Assembly (NCBI RefSeq): GCF_025567265.1
Contig: NZ_JAOQJW010000002.1
Span: 62,001-126,000 of the forward strand
Length of the DNA stretch: 64,000 nucleotides
Source of the DNA: Dorea_A amylophila
GTDB taxonomy: Bacteria; Bacillota; Clostridia; Lachnospirales; Lachnospiraceae
Reading direction: 5' to 3'
A model generated the notes under the pieces. It was not told where the DNA came from. It ran no database searches and saw nothing but the letters and a program-made list of their open reading frames with translations. Shown in pieces: positions 54,184-63,663 of the stretch. Each line of letters opens with the position of its first letter. Position 1 is the first letter of the stretch. Position numbers and translations under genes: made by a program.

Positions 54184-55392
54184 ATGTTAATAGTTAAGAA
54201 ATTTGGCGGCAGTTCTGTTGCCAATAAAGACAGGATATTTAATGTGGCAAAACGCTGCATTGAAGATTACAGGGCCGGACATGACGTGGTGGTTGTACTT
54301 TCTGCAATGGGAGATACTACAGATGAACTGATCGCACTGGCGAATACGATCAATCCGGACGCAAAAAAAAGAGAACTGGATATGCTGCTTACTACAGGAG
54401 AACAGGTGTCGGTATCCTTGATGGCTATGGCAATGCAGGCACTGGATGTACCTGCTGTATCCCTGAATGCTTTTCAGGTTATGATGCACTCCACATCCCG
54501 TTACGGGAATGCCAGATTTAAAAGAGTAGACACCGAACGCATCATGCATGAACTGGATTCCAGAAAGATCGTGATCGTAACCGGATTCCAGGGAGTCAAT
54601 AAATATGACGATATCACAACACTCGGAAGAGGCGGTTCCGATACAACAGCCGTTGCACTGGCGGCGGTACTTCATGCTGATAAATGCGAAATCTACACAG
54701 ACGTAGACGGTGTGTTCACCGCAGACCCGAGAGTTGTAAAAACTGCAAAAAAACTGGATGCGGTTACTTATGATGAGATGCTGGAACTTGCAAGCCTCGG
54801 CGCAAAAGTTCTTCACAACCGTTCTGTGGAAATGGCAAAAAAATATAATGTGGAATTAGTGGTGCGGTCCAGCCTGAACCGTTCAGAAGGTACCGTAGTC
54901 AAGGAGGGTTCAAATATGGAAAAATTACTGGTTACAGGTGTGGCTGCAGATAAAGATACAGTCAGAATCTCTGTTATCGGATTAGAGGATAAGCCGGGGA
55001 CGGCATTTGCTGTATTTAATACACTGGCTGCAAATAATATTAACGTAGATATCATTCTTCAGTCTGTCGGAAGAGAAGGAACAAAAGACATTTCCTTTAC
55101 GGTTGCATCTGAGGATCTGCAACATGCGATTGAAGTACTGAATGCGAATAAAGAAAGACTTACGATCCAGGATATCACATGGAATGAAAAGGTTGCAAAG
55201 CTTTCCATCGTTGGAGCCGGAATGATGAGTAATCCGGGAGTAGCTGCGAAGATGTTTGAATCATTATACAATTCCAGAGTCAATATCAATATGATCTCCA
55301 CATCCGAGATCCGTATTACGGTACTGATTCCGGAAGAAGATATTGAAAAAGCAATGAATGCAGTTCATGATGGATTTGGACTGGGAGCCTGA
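54184..55392 (+). CDS. lysC: Aspartate kinase
   Basis: Phosphorylates aspartate, the entry step of lysine, threonine and methionine synthesis. The protein is 402 residues, monofunctional. It starts VKKFGGSSVANKDRI, with TLGRGGSDTTAVALAA (about 142-157) and YTDVDGVFTADPRVV (about 170-184) forming the kinase core. Two C-terminal ACT domains follow (VTGVAADKDTVRISVIGLEDKPG; LSIVGAGMMSNPGVAAKMF), so feedback inhibition is expected. GTCACAGGAGG gives the ribosome site. It converges on the XRE regulator gene. Confidence 0.98.
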   Translation: MLIVKKFGGSSVANKDRIFNVAKRCIEDYRAGHDVVVVLSAMGDTTDELIALANTINPDAKKRELDMLLTTGEQVSVSLMAMAMQALDVPAVSLNAFQVMMHSTSRYGNARFKRVDTERIMHELDSRKIVIVTGFQGVNKYDDITTLGRGGSDTTAVALAAVLHADKCEIYTDVDGVFTADPRVVKTAKKLDAVTYDEMLELASLGAKVLHNRSVEMAKKYNVELVVRSSLNRSEGTVVKEGSNMEKLLVTGVAADKDTVRISVIGLEDKPGTAFAVFNTLAANNINVDIILQSVGREGTKDISFTVASEDLQHAIEVLNANKERLTIQDITWNEKVAKLSIVGAGMMSNPGVAAKMFESLYNSRVNINMISTSEIRITVLIPEEDIEKAMNAVHDGFGLGA

Positions 55393-55420
55393 GAAAAAGT
55401 CGGGAAAAAAGGAAAGACAA

Positions 55421-55828
55421 TTATTTATCTGAGTGAAGAAAACCGGTAGCGAGTTTACGCTTCTCATCGGAAGAAGAACGGAATGCGAATACAAGATCCA
55501 CTTCTTCTTCGGTGAGATAGATGTAGTTACCGGTATTTTTTTCGATTCCCTGCATATAAGGAGTAACCGTCTCGCGCATGCCGGAAGGATATTCTGATCC
55601 GGGAATAAAATGTTCGGCTTCGAGATCACAGAGGATAAGCTGATCCATAGTAACGTGAAAATGTGCAGCAAAAGAAGCCAGATAACCAAGATCCGGCGTA
55701 CGTGTACTGGTTTCATAATTGCTGCAGGCCTGACGGCTGATATTGAAGATATCAGCAATATCATCCTGCTTTAGACCAGATATGGTTCTGAGATAGAATA
55801 AGTTTTTGGCCAGTTGCAGATTTGCCAT
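55421..55828 (-). CDS. XRE-family transcriptional regulator
   Basis: The protein is 135 residues. An N-terminal Cro/C1-type helix-turn-helix is clear: KNLFYLRTISGLKQDDIADI then FNISRQACSNYETSTRTPDLGYLASFAAHFHVT. The rest (about residues 66-135) has no recognisable domain; it carries a segment TEEEVDLVFAFRSSSDEKRKLATGFL seen at the end of many small clostridial regulators. The ATG at 55828 is preceded by GGAGG on the minus strand; the longer frame to 55954 has no ribosome site. Target genes are unknown. It lies 1.5 gene lengths from a DJ-1 and a CYTH gene without evident operon. Confidence 0.88.
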   Translation of the reverse strand: MANLQLAKNLFYLRTISGLKQDDIADIFNISRQACSNYETSTRTPDLGYLASFAAHFHVTMDQLILCDLEAEHFIPGSEYPSGMRETVTPYMQGIEKNTGNYIYLTEEEVDLVFAFRSSSDEKRKLATGFLHSDK

Positions 55829-55955
55829 GTTAAACCTCCACAAGTTACATATTGCTGTTAGTATAACAATCTGACCATAAAATAGATATGATATGCAACA
55901 AGACGTGACAAAACACGAAAAAGCAACGAAACGTGGCGCAAAGATAAATATCAAT

Positions 55956-56399
55956 TTATAAACGGCTCAGATAGCTGTTATGATATTTTCCGGAAAAAGT
56001 GACATCTTCGCCGAACCAGCCGGGAGCGGTGAAAGAATCTGCATCGTCTTCGGTTTGAAATTCTACTTCTACAAGCATAAGAGGCGCAAGGTCTCCTTCA
56101 AAGATATCAAGCTCTGCGGTGAGGCCGGAAGAAAGCGGGATCATATACCGTTTCTTTTTGATCAGGCGTCCATCAATCTTGCCAAGAAGATGATGATAGG
56201 ATTCCCGGTCAAGAGGAAGGTTATATTCCTGACGGGACATCAGTCCGGCAGACTTGTAAGTGAGTTCGTACTTTTCATTATCACGACGGATACGTACAAC
56301 AGGATTGGTGTTCAGATACCCCTGCTCGAGAAGGCGGCATGGGTAAGTTTCCAGCTGATCCGGCAGCTTTGCAACAAGATATTTTCGTTCTATTTCCAT
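55956..56399 (-). CDS. CYTH-domain protein (triphosphate tunnel family)
   Basis: The protein is 147 residues, the size of bacterial triphosphatase members. It begins with the diagnostic EIERK (ExExK, residues 2-6), then the basic pair VRIRRDNEKYELTYKS and the acidic strand LTAELDIFEGDL and LMLVEVEFQTEDDA, which form the metal- and phosphate-binding tunnel. Likely hydrolyses an inorganic or nucleoside triphosphate; the substrate is unknown. The ATG at 56399 follows AAAGGAG; the longer reading frame to 56441 lacks one. Confidence 0.9.
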   Translation of the reverse strand: MEIERKYLVAKLPDQLETYPCRLLEQGYLNTNPVVRIRRDNEKYELTYKSAGLMSRQEYNLPLDRESYHHLLGKIDGRLIKKKRYMIPLSSGLTAELDIFEGDLAPLMLVEVEFQTEDDADSFTAPGWFGEDVTFSGKYHNSYLSRL

Positions 56400-56507
56400 A
56401 TTATAAGGTCTCCTTTCATTTGCGGTGAAATTATGATACAACAGTTTACAGAAAAAGTAAACGGTGATAGAATTTAGAATAAATAAGAGATGAGGAGGAT
56501 AATGAAG

Positions 56508-57053
56508 ATGAAAAAAGTATGCGTATTATTGGCAGACGGATTTGAAGAGATTGAAGGTCTGACTGTTGTTGATCTGTTAAGAAGAGCAAAGATATATGTA
56601 GATACAATATCCATCATGGATGATTACATCGTACATGGAGCACATGGAATCAATGTGCAGACAGAAGATTTATTTGATGAAGTAGATTTTGATGAATTTG
56701 ATATGGTTGTGCTTCCAGGCGGAATGCCGGGAACCCTGAACCTGAAAAACCATGACGGAGTCAGATATGTGGTAAAACAGTATGCAAAAGAAGGAAGATA
56801 TGTGGGAGCGATCTGTGCGGCACCTACCATATTAAAGAGCCTGGGGGTACTGGAAGGCAGGAGGGCAACCTGTTATCCGGGCGTGGAAGATGAGATGGAA
56901 GATGTCGTGCTGACAGAGACAGCGGTTGTAGTAGACGAGAATATTATCACCAGCCAGGGCGTTGGCACTGCAATTGATTTTGGACTGAAATTGATCGAGA
57001 TTCTGGATGGCGAAGAAAAAGCGAAGGAAATCGCAGATTCCATAGTCTTTTAA
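56508..57053 (+). CDS. DJ-1/PfpI-family protein
   Basis: The protein is 181 residues. The nucleophile elbow GAICAAPTIL places Cys103 at the expected site, and FEEIE (Glu16) matches the glutamate that activates the DJ-1 cysteine; VVLPGGMPGTLNL is the conserved loop. Members act in glyoxal or redox-related detoxification or as proteases (PfpI); DJ-1-like size and ordering fit the first. ATGs at 56490, 56502 and 56508 share the frame; AGGAGG at 56493-56498 favours the last, nine bases downstream. Confidence 0.92.
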   Translation: MKKVCVLLADGFEEIEGLTVVDLLRRAKIYVDTISIMDDYIVHGAHGINVQTEDLFDEVDFDEFDMVVLPGGMPGTLNLKNHDGVRYVVKQYAKEGRYVGAICAAPTILKSLGVLEGRRATCYPGVEDEMEDVVLTETAVVVDENIITSQGVGTAIDFGLKLIEILDGEEKAKEIADSIVF

Positions 57054-57149
57054 TAGTTTTTCATAAAATTTAATAAAAATAGAAGAAAAAAGCGGAAAAA
57101 CACCGGATTTAAGCAAAAACGGGGACTAGATATTTACCAGAGTTTGTGT

Positions 57150-57155
57150 TATACT
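57150..57155 (+). promoter_or_regulatory. Extended -10 promoter candidate for tig
   Basis: TGTTATACT (extended -10, TATACT at 57150-57155), about 80 bases before tig. The leader holds an ACCCGC/GCGGGT hairpin (57180-57212). The -35 position is poor. Confidence 0.4.
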
Positions 57156-57234
57156 TCTGTGGTGAATGTATTGTAGTATACCCGCTTTTTTTCCGCTACC
57201 CATGAGGCGGGTTAGAAACAGGAGGAAATAGTAA

Positions 57235-58521
57235 ATGAGTTTACAGGTAGAAAAGTTAGAAAACAACATGGCGAAACTTACTATCGAAGTTCCGGCCGAT
57301 GATTTAGAAAAAGCGCTTCAGAGTGCATATATGAAGCAGAAGAACAAGATCGCTATGCCGGGATTCCGTAAAGGAAAAGTACCACGTCAGATGATCGAGA
57401 AAATGTATGGACCGGAGATCTTCTACGATGATGCAGCAAATGCACTGATCCCTAAGGCATATTCTGAAGCATATGAAGAGTGTGAACTTGAGATTGTTTC
57501 AAGACCGGAGATCAATGTTGTTCAGATTGAAAAAGGAAAATCATTCATCTTTACAGCAGATGTTGCAACAAAGCCGGAAGTAAAACTTGGTGAGTATAAA
57601 GGACTGGAAGTAGATAAAGTATCTACACGCGTAACTCAGAAAGAAGTAGACGCTAAGATCCAGGAAGAAGCAGAGAAAAATGCAAGAGAAGTTGTAGTTA
57701 CAGACCGTGCGGTAGCAGACGGTGATGAAGTAATTCTCGACTTTGAAGGATTTGTTGATGGTGAAGCATTTGAAGGCGGAAAGGGAGAGAACTATCCACT
57801 GACTATCGGATCAGGATCGTTCATTCCTGGATTTGAAGAGCAGTTAGTAGGCGCTGAAGCTGAGAAAGAAGTTGAAGTAAAAGTTACTTTCCCGGAAGAT
57901 TATCATGCAGAAGAATTAAAAGGAAAAGAAGCTGTATTCAAATGCACAGTTCATGAGATCAAAGCAAAAGAACTGCCGGAAATTGATGATGAGTTCGCAG
58001 CAGAAGTATCTGAATTCGATACATTAGAAGAATACAAAGCAGACGTAAAAGCAAAGATCAAAGAGCAGAAAGCAGCAGACGGAAAGAGAAATCAGGAAGA
58101 TCAGGCTGTAGAGCAGGCTGTTAAGAATGCAGAATACGAGATTCCACAGCCAATGATCGAGACACAGACAACTCAGATGGTAGAGGATTTTGCACAGAGA
58201 ATCCAGTCTCAGGGAATCACTCTTGAGCAGTACTTCCAGTTCACAGGACTGACCGCAGAGAAGATGATGGAAGATATGAGACCACAGGCAATCAAGAGAA
58301 TTGAGACACGTCTTGTACTTGAGGCGGTAGCAAAAGCTGAAAATATCGAAATCACAGATGAGAAGATCGATGAAGAACTTGCCAAGATGGCTGAATCTTA
58401 CAACATGGAAGTTGAGAAACTGAAAGAATTCATGGGTGAGAACGAGAAGAAACAGATGAAGGAAGATCTGGCAGTTCAGGAAGCTGTTACATTCCTTGTT
58501 GAGAATGCAGTAGAAAAATAA
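57235..58521 (+). CDS. tig: Trigger factor
   Basis: Ribosome-bound chaperone and prolyl isomerase, 428 residues. The N-terminal ribosome-docking signature GFRKGKVPRQM is at about 42-52; the FKBP-type domain (DGDEVILDFEGFVDGEAFEGGKGE; near 160-245) follows, then a long helical, charge-rich C-terminal chaperone domain (DMRPQAIKRIETRLVLEAVAKAE...). The ATG follows AGGAGGAAA. It heads the tig-clpP-clpX-lon-engB block, a common quality-control cluster. Confidence 0.97.
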   Translation: MSLQVEKLENNMAKLTIEVPADDLEKALQSAYMKQKNKIAMPGFRKGKVPRQMIEKMYGPEIFYDDAANALIPKAYSEAYEECELEIVSRPEINVVQIEKGKSFIFTADVATKPEVKLGEYKGLEVDKVSTRVTQKEVDAKIQEEAEKNAREVVVTDRAVADGDEVILDFEGFVDGEAFEGGKGENYPLTIGSGSFIPGFEEQLVGAEAEKEVEVKVTFPEDYHAEELKGKEAVFKCTVHEIKAKELPEIDDEFAAEVSEFDTLEEYKADVKAKIKEQKAADGKRNQEDQAVEQAVKNAEYEIPQPMIETQTTQMVEDFAQRIQSQGITLEQYFQFTGLTAEKMMEDMRPQAIKRIETRLVLEAVAKAENIEITDEKIDEELAKMAESYNMEVEKLKEFMGENEKKQMKEDLAVQEAVTFLVENAVEK

Positions 58522-58562
58522 GAACGTCAGATCATAACATAGTATAGTCAGGAGGCATATAC

Positions 58563-59144
58563 ATGAGTTTAGTACCTTATGTCATTGAACAGACAAGCCG
58601 TGGAGAACGTTCTTACGACATCTATTCAAGATTATTAAAAGACAGAATTATATTTTTGGGCGAAGAAGTAACAGATGTATCTGCAAGTGTGATCGTTGCA
58701 CAGCTTCTGTTTCTTGAAGCAGAAGATCCGGAGAAAGATATCCATCTGTACATCAACAGTCCGGGAGGCTCTGTAACAGCCGGAATGGCAATTTATGATA
58801 CCATGCAGTATATCAAATGCGATATTGAGACAATCTGTATTGGTATGGCTGCAAGTATGGGTTCATTCCTTCTTACAGGAGGAACAAAGGGCAAGAGACT
58901 TGCACTCCCAAACTCTGAGATCATGATCCATCAGCCGCTTGGCGGAGCTCAGGGACAGGCAACAGAGATTCAGATCGCAGCAGATCACATCTTAAAAACT
59001 CGTCAGAAACTGAATCAGATTCTGGCAGAAAATACAGGACAGCCGTTAGAGGTCATCAACGCAGATACAGAAAGAGATAACTTTATGACTGCGGAAGAAG
59101 CCAAAGCGTATGGTCTGATTGACGAAGTCATCAAGAACCGCTAG
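58563..59144 (+). CDS. clpP: ATP-dependent Clp protease proteolytic subunit
   Basis: Barrel-shaped serine protease subunit of ClpXP/ClpCP. The protein is 193 residues. The catalytic Ser98 is in GMAASMGSFLL and His123 in MIHQPLGG; the Asp is expected in the ADTERDNFMTAEEA segment. The N-terminal VIEQTSRGERSYDIYSRLL is the usual processing and axial-loop region. TCAGGAGG precedes the ATG by about 6 bases. clpX follows after 26 bases, so the pair is cotranscribed. Confidence 0.98.
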   Translation: MSLVPYVIEQTSRGERSYDIYSRLLKDRIIFLGEEVTDVSASVIVAQLLFLEAEDPEKDIHLYINSPGGSVTAGMAIYDTMQYIKCDIETICIGMAASMGSFLLTGGTKGKRLALPNSEIMIHQPLGGAQGQATEIQIAADHILKTRQKLNQILAENTGQPLEVINADTERDNFMTAEEAKAYGLIDEVIKNR

Positions 59145-59170
59145 GGCAGTCCTCAGACGAGGTGAAAAGT

Positions 59171-60430
59171 ATGGCAGGAAAGAACGATGATCAGGTAAGA
59201 TGCTCGTTCTGTAACAAGACGCAGAATCAGGTGAGAAAGCTGATTGCAGGTCCGAATGGGGCATATATCTGTGATGAGTGTGTGGATGTCTGCGCAGAGA
59301 TTATAGAAGAAGAATTTGAATACGAGAACGGAAGAGAATGGAATCCGTTCTCGGATATCAATCTTTTAAAACCGGAAGAGATCAAAGCATTTCTGGATGA
59401 ATATGTCATTGGTCAGGAAGAAGCGAAAAAAGTATTATCGGTAGCTGTTTATAATCATTATAAACGTGTAATGGCGGGAAGAAATATGGAAGTAGATCTT
59501 GGTAAAAGTAATATTCTCATGCTCGGACCGACAGGATGTGGTAAGACGCTTCTGGCTCAGACACTGGCAAAGATTCTGGGAGTACCGTTTGCGATTGCTG
59601 ATGCAACAGCATTGACAGAGGCCGGATATGTCGGTGAAGATGTAGAAAACATTCTTCTGAAGATCATTCAGGCGGCAGACGGAGATATTGAACGTGCAGA
59701 GTATGGAATTATATATATTGATGAGATTGATAAGATTACAAGAAAATCAGAGAATCCATCGATTACCAGAGATGTATCGGGTGAGGGTGTACAGCAGGCG
59801 CTTTTGAAGATTATTGAAGGAACAGTTGCCAATGTACCTCCACAGGGAGGAAGAAAGCATCCGCATCAGGAGATGATCCAGATCGATACCACGAATATTT
59901 TATTCATCTGTGGAGGAGCCTTTGAAGGAATCGAAAAAATCGTTGAAAAACGTATCGATCAGAAATCAATCGGATTCAATGCAGAGATTGCAGAAAAGCA
60001 TGAAGATGATGTGGACAGACTGCTTCAGCAGATTCTGCCGCAGGATCTTGTGAAATTTGGTCTGATTCCGGAAATCGTAGGCCGTGTACCGGTAACAGTA
60101 GCATTGGAAATGCTGGATAAAGATGCATTAATGAAGATTCTTACAGAGCCGAAGAATGCATTGACTAAACAGTATCAGAAGCTGTTGGAACTGGACGATG
60201 TAGAGCTTACATTTGATGATAAAGCACTGGAAGCAATCGCAGAGACTTCCCTGAAGAGAAAGACGGGAGCAAGAGGACTGAGAGCGATTATGGAAAGTAT
60301 CATGATGGATATCATGTATAAAGCACCATCGGATGAGACATTAAAATCATGCCACATCACAGAAGATGTTGTAAAAGGAACAGGAGAGCCTGTATGTGAA
60401 CATGCAGAACCTGACTCAGAAAGTGCATAA
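59171..60430 (+). CDS. clpX: ATP-dependent Clp protease ATP-binding subunit ClpX
   Basis: AAA+ unfoldase that feeds ClpP. The protein is 419 residues. The N-terminal zinc-binding domain is CSFC...CDEC (about 12-40), Walker A is GPTGCGKT (about 117-124), Walker B YIDEIDK, and the pore-loop and substrate segment is ITRDVSGEGVQQALLKIIEG. The ClpP-contacting IGF tripeptide is IGFNAE. The ATG at 59171 follows GAGGTGAAAAGT; the GTG at 59162 lies in the ribosome site. A hairpin separates it from lon. Confidence 0.98.
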   Translation: MAGKNDDQVRCSFCNKTQNQVRKLIAGPNGAYICDECVDVCAEIIEEEFEYENGREWNPFSDINLLKPEEIKAFLDEYVIGQEEAKKVLSVAVYNHYKRVMAGRNMEVDLGKSNILMLGPTGCGKTLLAQTLAKILGVPFAIADATALTEAGYVGEDVENILLKIIQAADGDIERAEYGIIYIDEIDKITRKSENPSITRDVSGEGVQQALLKIIEGTVANVPPQGGRKHPHQEMIQIDTTNILFICGGAFEGIEKIVEKRIDQKSIGFNAEIAEKHEDDVDRLLQQILPQDLVKFGLIPEIVGRVPVTVALEMLDKDALMKILTEPKNALTKQYQKLLELDDVELTFDDKALEAIAETSLKRKTGARGLRAIMESIMMDIMYKAPSDETLKSCHITEDVVKGTGEPVCEHAEPDSESA

Positions 60431-60446
60431 TAAATGAAAAGAAAGA

Positions 60447-60485
60447 CGGCGGGTGCGAAGAATAATTGTACCCGCTGATTTTATA
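60447..60485 (+). terminator. Terminator-like hairpin between clpX and lon
   Basis: CGGCGGGT (60447-60454) pairs with ACCCGCTG (60470-60477), one G-T pair, followed by ATTTTAT. It is probably a partial terminator. Confidence 0.6.
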
Positions 60486-60522
60486 CCAAGATAATCCAGT
60501 CGGTGAACAGGAGTGTGAATAT

Positions 60523-62853
60523 ATGACAGGAGAAACCTATAGTCTGCCTATGGTTGCCTTAAGAGGACTTACGATACTGCCGGAAGAGGTCAGACATTTT
60601 GATGTAAGCAGGGAAAAATCACTGCAGGCGATTGAAGAGGCGGTAAAAAACGGCCAGAAGTTATTCGTCAGCGCTCAGAAGAATCTGGAAATAGAAGAGC
60701 CGGGAGCAGAAGATGTCTATCTGGTTGGCTGTGTTGTTACCATAAGGCAGGTAGTAAAATTACCAAAAAAAATGAGCCGTGTACTTGTATCCGGAGAAGT
60801 AAGAGCAAGTCTTGTAAGAATGGATAGTGAGACACCATATCTCCAGGCAACGGTAGTAGAACTGCCGGATGATGAAGTAGTATCCGGAGAGCGGGAAGAA
60901 GACGATCCAATGAACCGAGAAGCAATGATCCGTGGATTACAGGATGTCTTCAAAGAATATCTGTTAAAGAATCCAAAGCTTTCAAAAGAACTTGGCATGC
61001 AGGTGGAATCCATTCATGATCTGAAATACCTGACAGATGTGATTGCTGCAAATATGCCGTTTTCATTCGAAGATGCGCAGGAACTGCTGGAAGAGACGAA
61101 CGTTATGAGACGGTATGAACTTCTGGTATATAAGATCGTGAATGAGATCCAGGCACAGAAAGTAAAAGAAGAGATCCAAAGTAAGGTGAAAGAACGTGTG
61201 GACAAGAACCAGAGGGAATACATCCTACGGGAAGAACTGAAAGTAATCCGTGAGGAACTTGGTGATGACAATACCATGTCGGATGCGGATGAATTCCAGC
61301 AGGCGGCAGATGCATTGAAAGCTTCGAAAGAAGTAAAAGAAAAGCTGAACAAAGAAATCAAAAGATTCCGCAATTCCATGAATTCCCCGGCGGAAACAGG
61401 CGTTATCCGGACCTATATCGAAACAATGCTTGAAATGCCATGGGATAAAACTTGCAAAGAGCATAAAGATATTGCATTTGCAAGACAGGTACTGGATGAA
61501 GATCATTACGGTCTGGAGAAAGTAAAAGAACGAGTACTTGAATATCTTGCAGTACGGGCGCTTACGAAAAAAGGCGAAGCACCGATCATCTGTCTTGTGG
61601 GTCCTCCGGGAACCGGTAAAACTTCGATTGCGAAATCTCTTTCCAGGGCGTTGAAGAAGCCGTATGTGAGAATTTCGCTTGGAGGTGTCCGTGACGAAGC
61701 GGAAATCCGGGGGCACAGAAAGACTTATGTAGGAGCAATGCCGGGAAGAATCGCAAATGGAATGAAACAGGCAGGAGTCAAGAATCCACTGATGCTGCTG
61801 GATGAGATAGATAAAGTCAGCAATGACTATAAAGGAGATACATTCTCAGCACTTCTGGAGGTTCTGGATGGCGAACAGAATAATAAGTTCGTAGACCATT
61901 ATCTGGAAGTGCCGATGGATCTGTCGGAAGTGTTATTTATCACAACGGCAAACAGCCTGCAGACCATTCCAAGGCCGCTTCTTGACCGTATGGAAGTCAT
62001 TGAGGTTACCAGTTATACAGAAAATGAAAAACTGCATATTGCGCAGGAACATCTGATTCCAAAGCAGATCGAAAAGCATGGACTGAAAGCAGATCAGCTG
62101 ACCATCAGTAAAAATGCGATCTGGAAGATGGCAAGAAATTACACAAAAGAAGCAGGGGTCAGACAGTTGGAACGTAAGATCGGTGATATCTGCCGTAAAT
62201 CAGCAATGGAGATCCTTGAGAAAAAGAAGAAATCCATTCATGTGACAGAGCGGAATATGGAACACTATCTGGGTAAGGAACTTTACAGTTATCAGATGGC
62301 AAATGAAGAAGATGAAGTTGGTATTGTGCGTGGACTCGCATGGACCAGTGTCGGCGGTGATACACTCCAGATCGAAGTGAATATGATGCCGGGAGAAGGA
62401 GAAATCCTGCTGACCGGACAGCTTGGCGATGTCATGAAAGAGTCCGCGAGAACCGGTATCAGTTATATCCGTTCCGTAAGCAAAGAGCATGATATTACAG
62501 ATGATTTCTTTAAGAAACATGATATACATATCCATATTCCGGAGGGAGCCGTTCCAAAAGACGGACCATCTGCCGGTATTACAATGGCAACTGCAATCAT
62601 GTCTGCGGTGACAGGAAGAAAAGTACGGGCAGACCTCGCTATGACAGGAGAGATTACACTGCGCGGACGTGTACTCCCGATCGGAGGGCTGAAAGAAAAG
62701 CTTCTGGCTGCAAAAAATGCAGGAATGAAGACCGTACTTGTCCCGGCAAAAAATGAAAGAGATGTTGAGGAAATTTCAACAGAGATTACAAAGGGACTGG
62801 AAATTAAATTTGTAACACACATGAATGAGGTGCTGAAAGAAGCACTTGTATAG
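60523..62853 (+). CDS. lon: ATP-dependent protease Lon
   Basis: Cytoplasmic AAA+ protease of 776 residues. The N-terminal substrate-binding domain starts LPMVALRGLTILPEEVRHFDVSR (from residue 7), Walker A is GPPGTGKTS (near 363), and the C-terminal peptidase holds the Ser-Lys dyad: Ser683 in PKDGPSAGI and the second Lys of GGLKEK, about residue 726. The ATG at 60523 follows ACAGGAG; the longer frame to 60466 has no ribosome site and falls into the preceding hairpin. The stop codon is about 46 bases before engB. Confidence 0.98.
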   Translation: MTGETYSLPMVALRGLTILPEEVRHFDVSREKSLQAIEEAVKNGQKLFVSAQKNLEIEEPGAEDVYLVGCVVTIRQVVKLPKKMSRVLVSGEVRASLVRMDSETPYLQATVVELPDDEVVSGEREEDDPMNREAMIRGLQDVFKEYLLKNPKLSKELGMQVESIHDLKYLTDVIAANMPFSFEDAQELLEETNVMRRYELLVYKIVNEIQAQKVKEEIQSKVKERVDKNQREYILREELKVIREELGDDNTMSDADEFQQAADALKASKEVKEKLNKEIKRFRNSMNSPAETGVIRTYIETMLEMPWDKTCKEHKDIAFARQVLDEDHYGLEKVKERVLEYLAVRALTKKGEAPIICLVGPPGTGKTSIAKSLSRALKKPYVRISLGGVRDEAEIRGHRKTYVGAMPGRIANGMKQAGVKNPLMLLDEIDKVSNDYKGDTFSALLEVLDGEQNNKFVDHYLEVPMDLSEVLFITTANSLQTIPRPLLDRMEVIEVTSYTENEKLHIAQEHLIPKQIEKHGLKADQLTISKNAIWKMARNYTKEAGVRQLERKIGDICRKSAMEILEKKKKSIHVTERNMEHYLGKELYSYQMANEEDEVGIVRGLAWTSVGGDTLQIEVNMMPGEGEILLTGQLGDVMKESARTGISYIRSVSKEHDITDDFFKKHDIHIHIPEGAVPKDGPSAGITMATAIMSAVTGRKVRADLAMTGEITLRGRVLPIGGLKEKLLAAKNAGMKTVLVPAKNERDVEEISTEITKGLEIKFVTHMNEVLKEALV

Positions 62854-62899
62854 TCAGATCTTCTGGCACGGGTCAGGAGATGGATCAAAGGAGAAATAT

Positions 62900-63505
62900 A
62901 TGATAATCAGAAATATTAATCTGGAAACCGTATGTGGAATCACCAGCAAACTTCCGGAGAATACACTTCCGGAGATTGCATTTGCAGGAAAATCCAACGT
63001 AGGAAAGTCATCCCTGATCAATGCGCTTATGAACCGCAAATCATACGCAAGAATATCTGCAACACCGGGAAAGACACAGACAATCAACTTCTATAATATT
63101 AATGAGGCATTATATCTGGTCGACCTGCCGGGTTACGGATATGCGAAGGTATCCGAACAGGAGAAGATCAAATGGGGACAGCTGATCGAACGTTATCTGC
63201 ACGGGTCGAAGCAGTTGAAAGTAGTATTCCTTCTGATCGATATCCGTCATAAACCATCCGGTAACGACAAGATGATGTATGAGTGGATCGTGTCACAGGG
63301 ATTCCATCCGGTGATCATTGCAACAAAACTCGATAAGATCAAACGCAGCCAGAAAGACAAACAGATCAAGATTGTAAAAGAAGGTCTGGGAGTGTTACCG
63401 GGAACAATTGTCATCCCGTTCTCATCAGTGACGAAACAGGGACGTGATGAGATATGGGAGCTGGTGGAAAGAAATTATCTGAATACTCAGGAGAATGAAG
63501 AATAG
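62900..63505 (+). CDS. engB: Ribosome biogenesis GTP-binding protein EngB (YsxC)
   Basis: Essential GTPase in 50S subunit assembly, 201 residues. G1 is AGKSNVGKSSLINAL (about 28-42), then the switch I Thr in SATPGKTQTINFY, G3 DLPGYGYAKV, and G4 TKLDKI. The ATG at 62900 follows AAAGGAG by 6 bases; the longer frame starting at 62846 reaches into the end of lon. It closes the tig-clp-lon block and ends at a strong terminator. Confidence 0.97.
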   Translation: MIIRNINLETVCGITSKLPENTLPEIAFAGKSNVGKSSLINALMNRKSYARISATPGKTQTINFYNINEALYLVDLPGYGYAKVSEQEKIKWGQLIERYLHGSKQLKVVFLLIDIRHKPSGNDKMMYEWIVSQGFHPVIIATKLDKIKRSQKDKQIKIVKEGLGVLPGTIVIPFSSVTKQGRDEIWELVERNYLNTQENEE

Positions 63506-63534
63506 ACAGAATCCATTTCAGATGGTAATTAATG

Positions 63535-63575
63535 AGATAAAGTTTGTCAAAGGATTGACAAACTTTATCTTTTTT
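63535..63575 (+). terminator. Strong terminator after engB
   Basis: A perfect 16-bp stem (63535-63550 with 63555-63570) around a four-base loop, followed by six T. Confidence 0.93.
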
Positions 63576-63638
63576 GTTATGATTAGACTAAAGTACAAAC
63601 GTTGGTCTAAAACGGGTAAAAAATGTGAAAATAACAAG

Positions 63639-63644
63639 TATAAT
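63639..63644 (+). promoter_or_regulatory. -10 box candidate before the activating enzyme gene
   Basis: TATAAT, 20 bases before the start codon; no matching -35. Upstream, TTAGACTA (63584-63591) and TGGTCTAA (63603-63610) form an imperfect inverted repeat that could be an operator. Confidence 0.35.
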
Positions 63645-63663
63645 AAGAGGAAAGGAGAATATC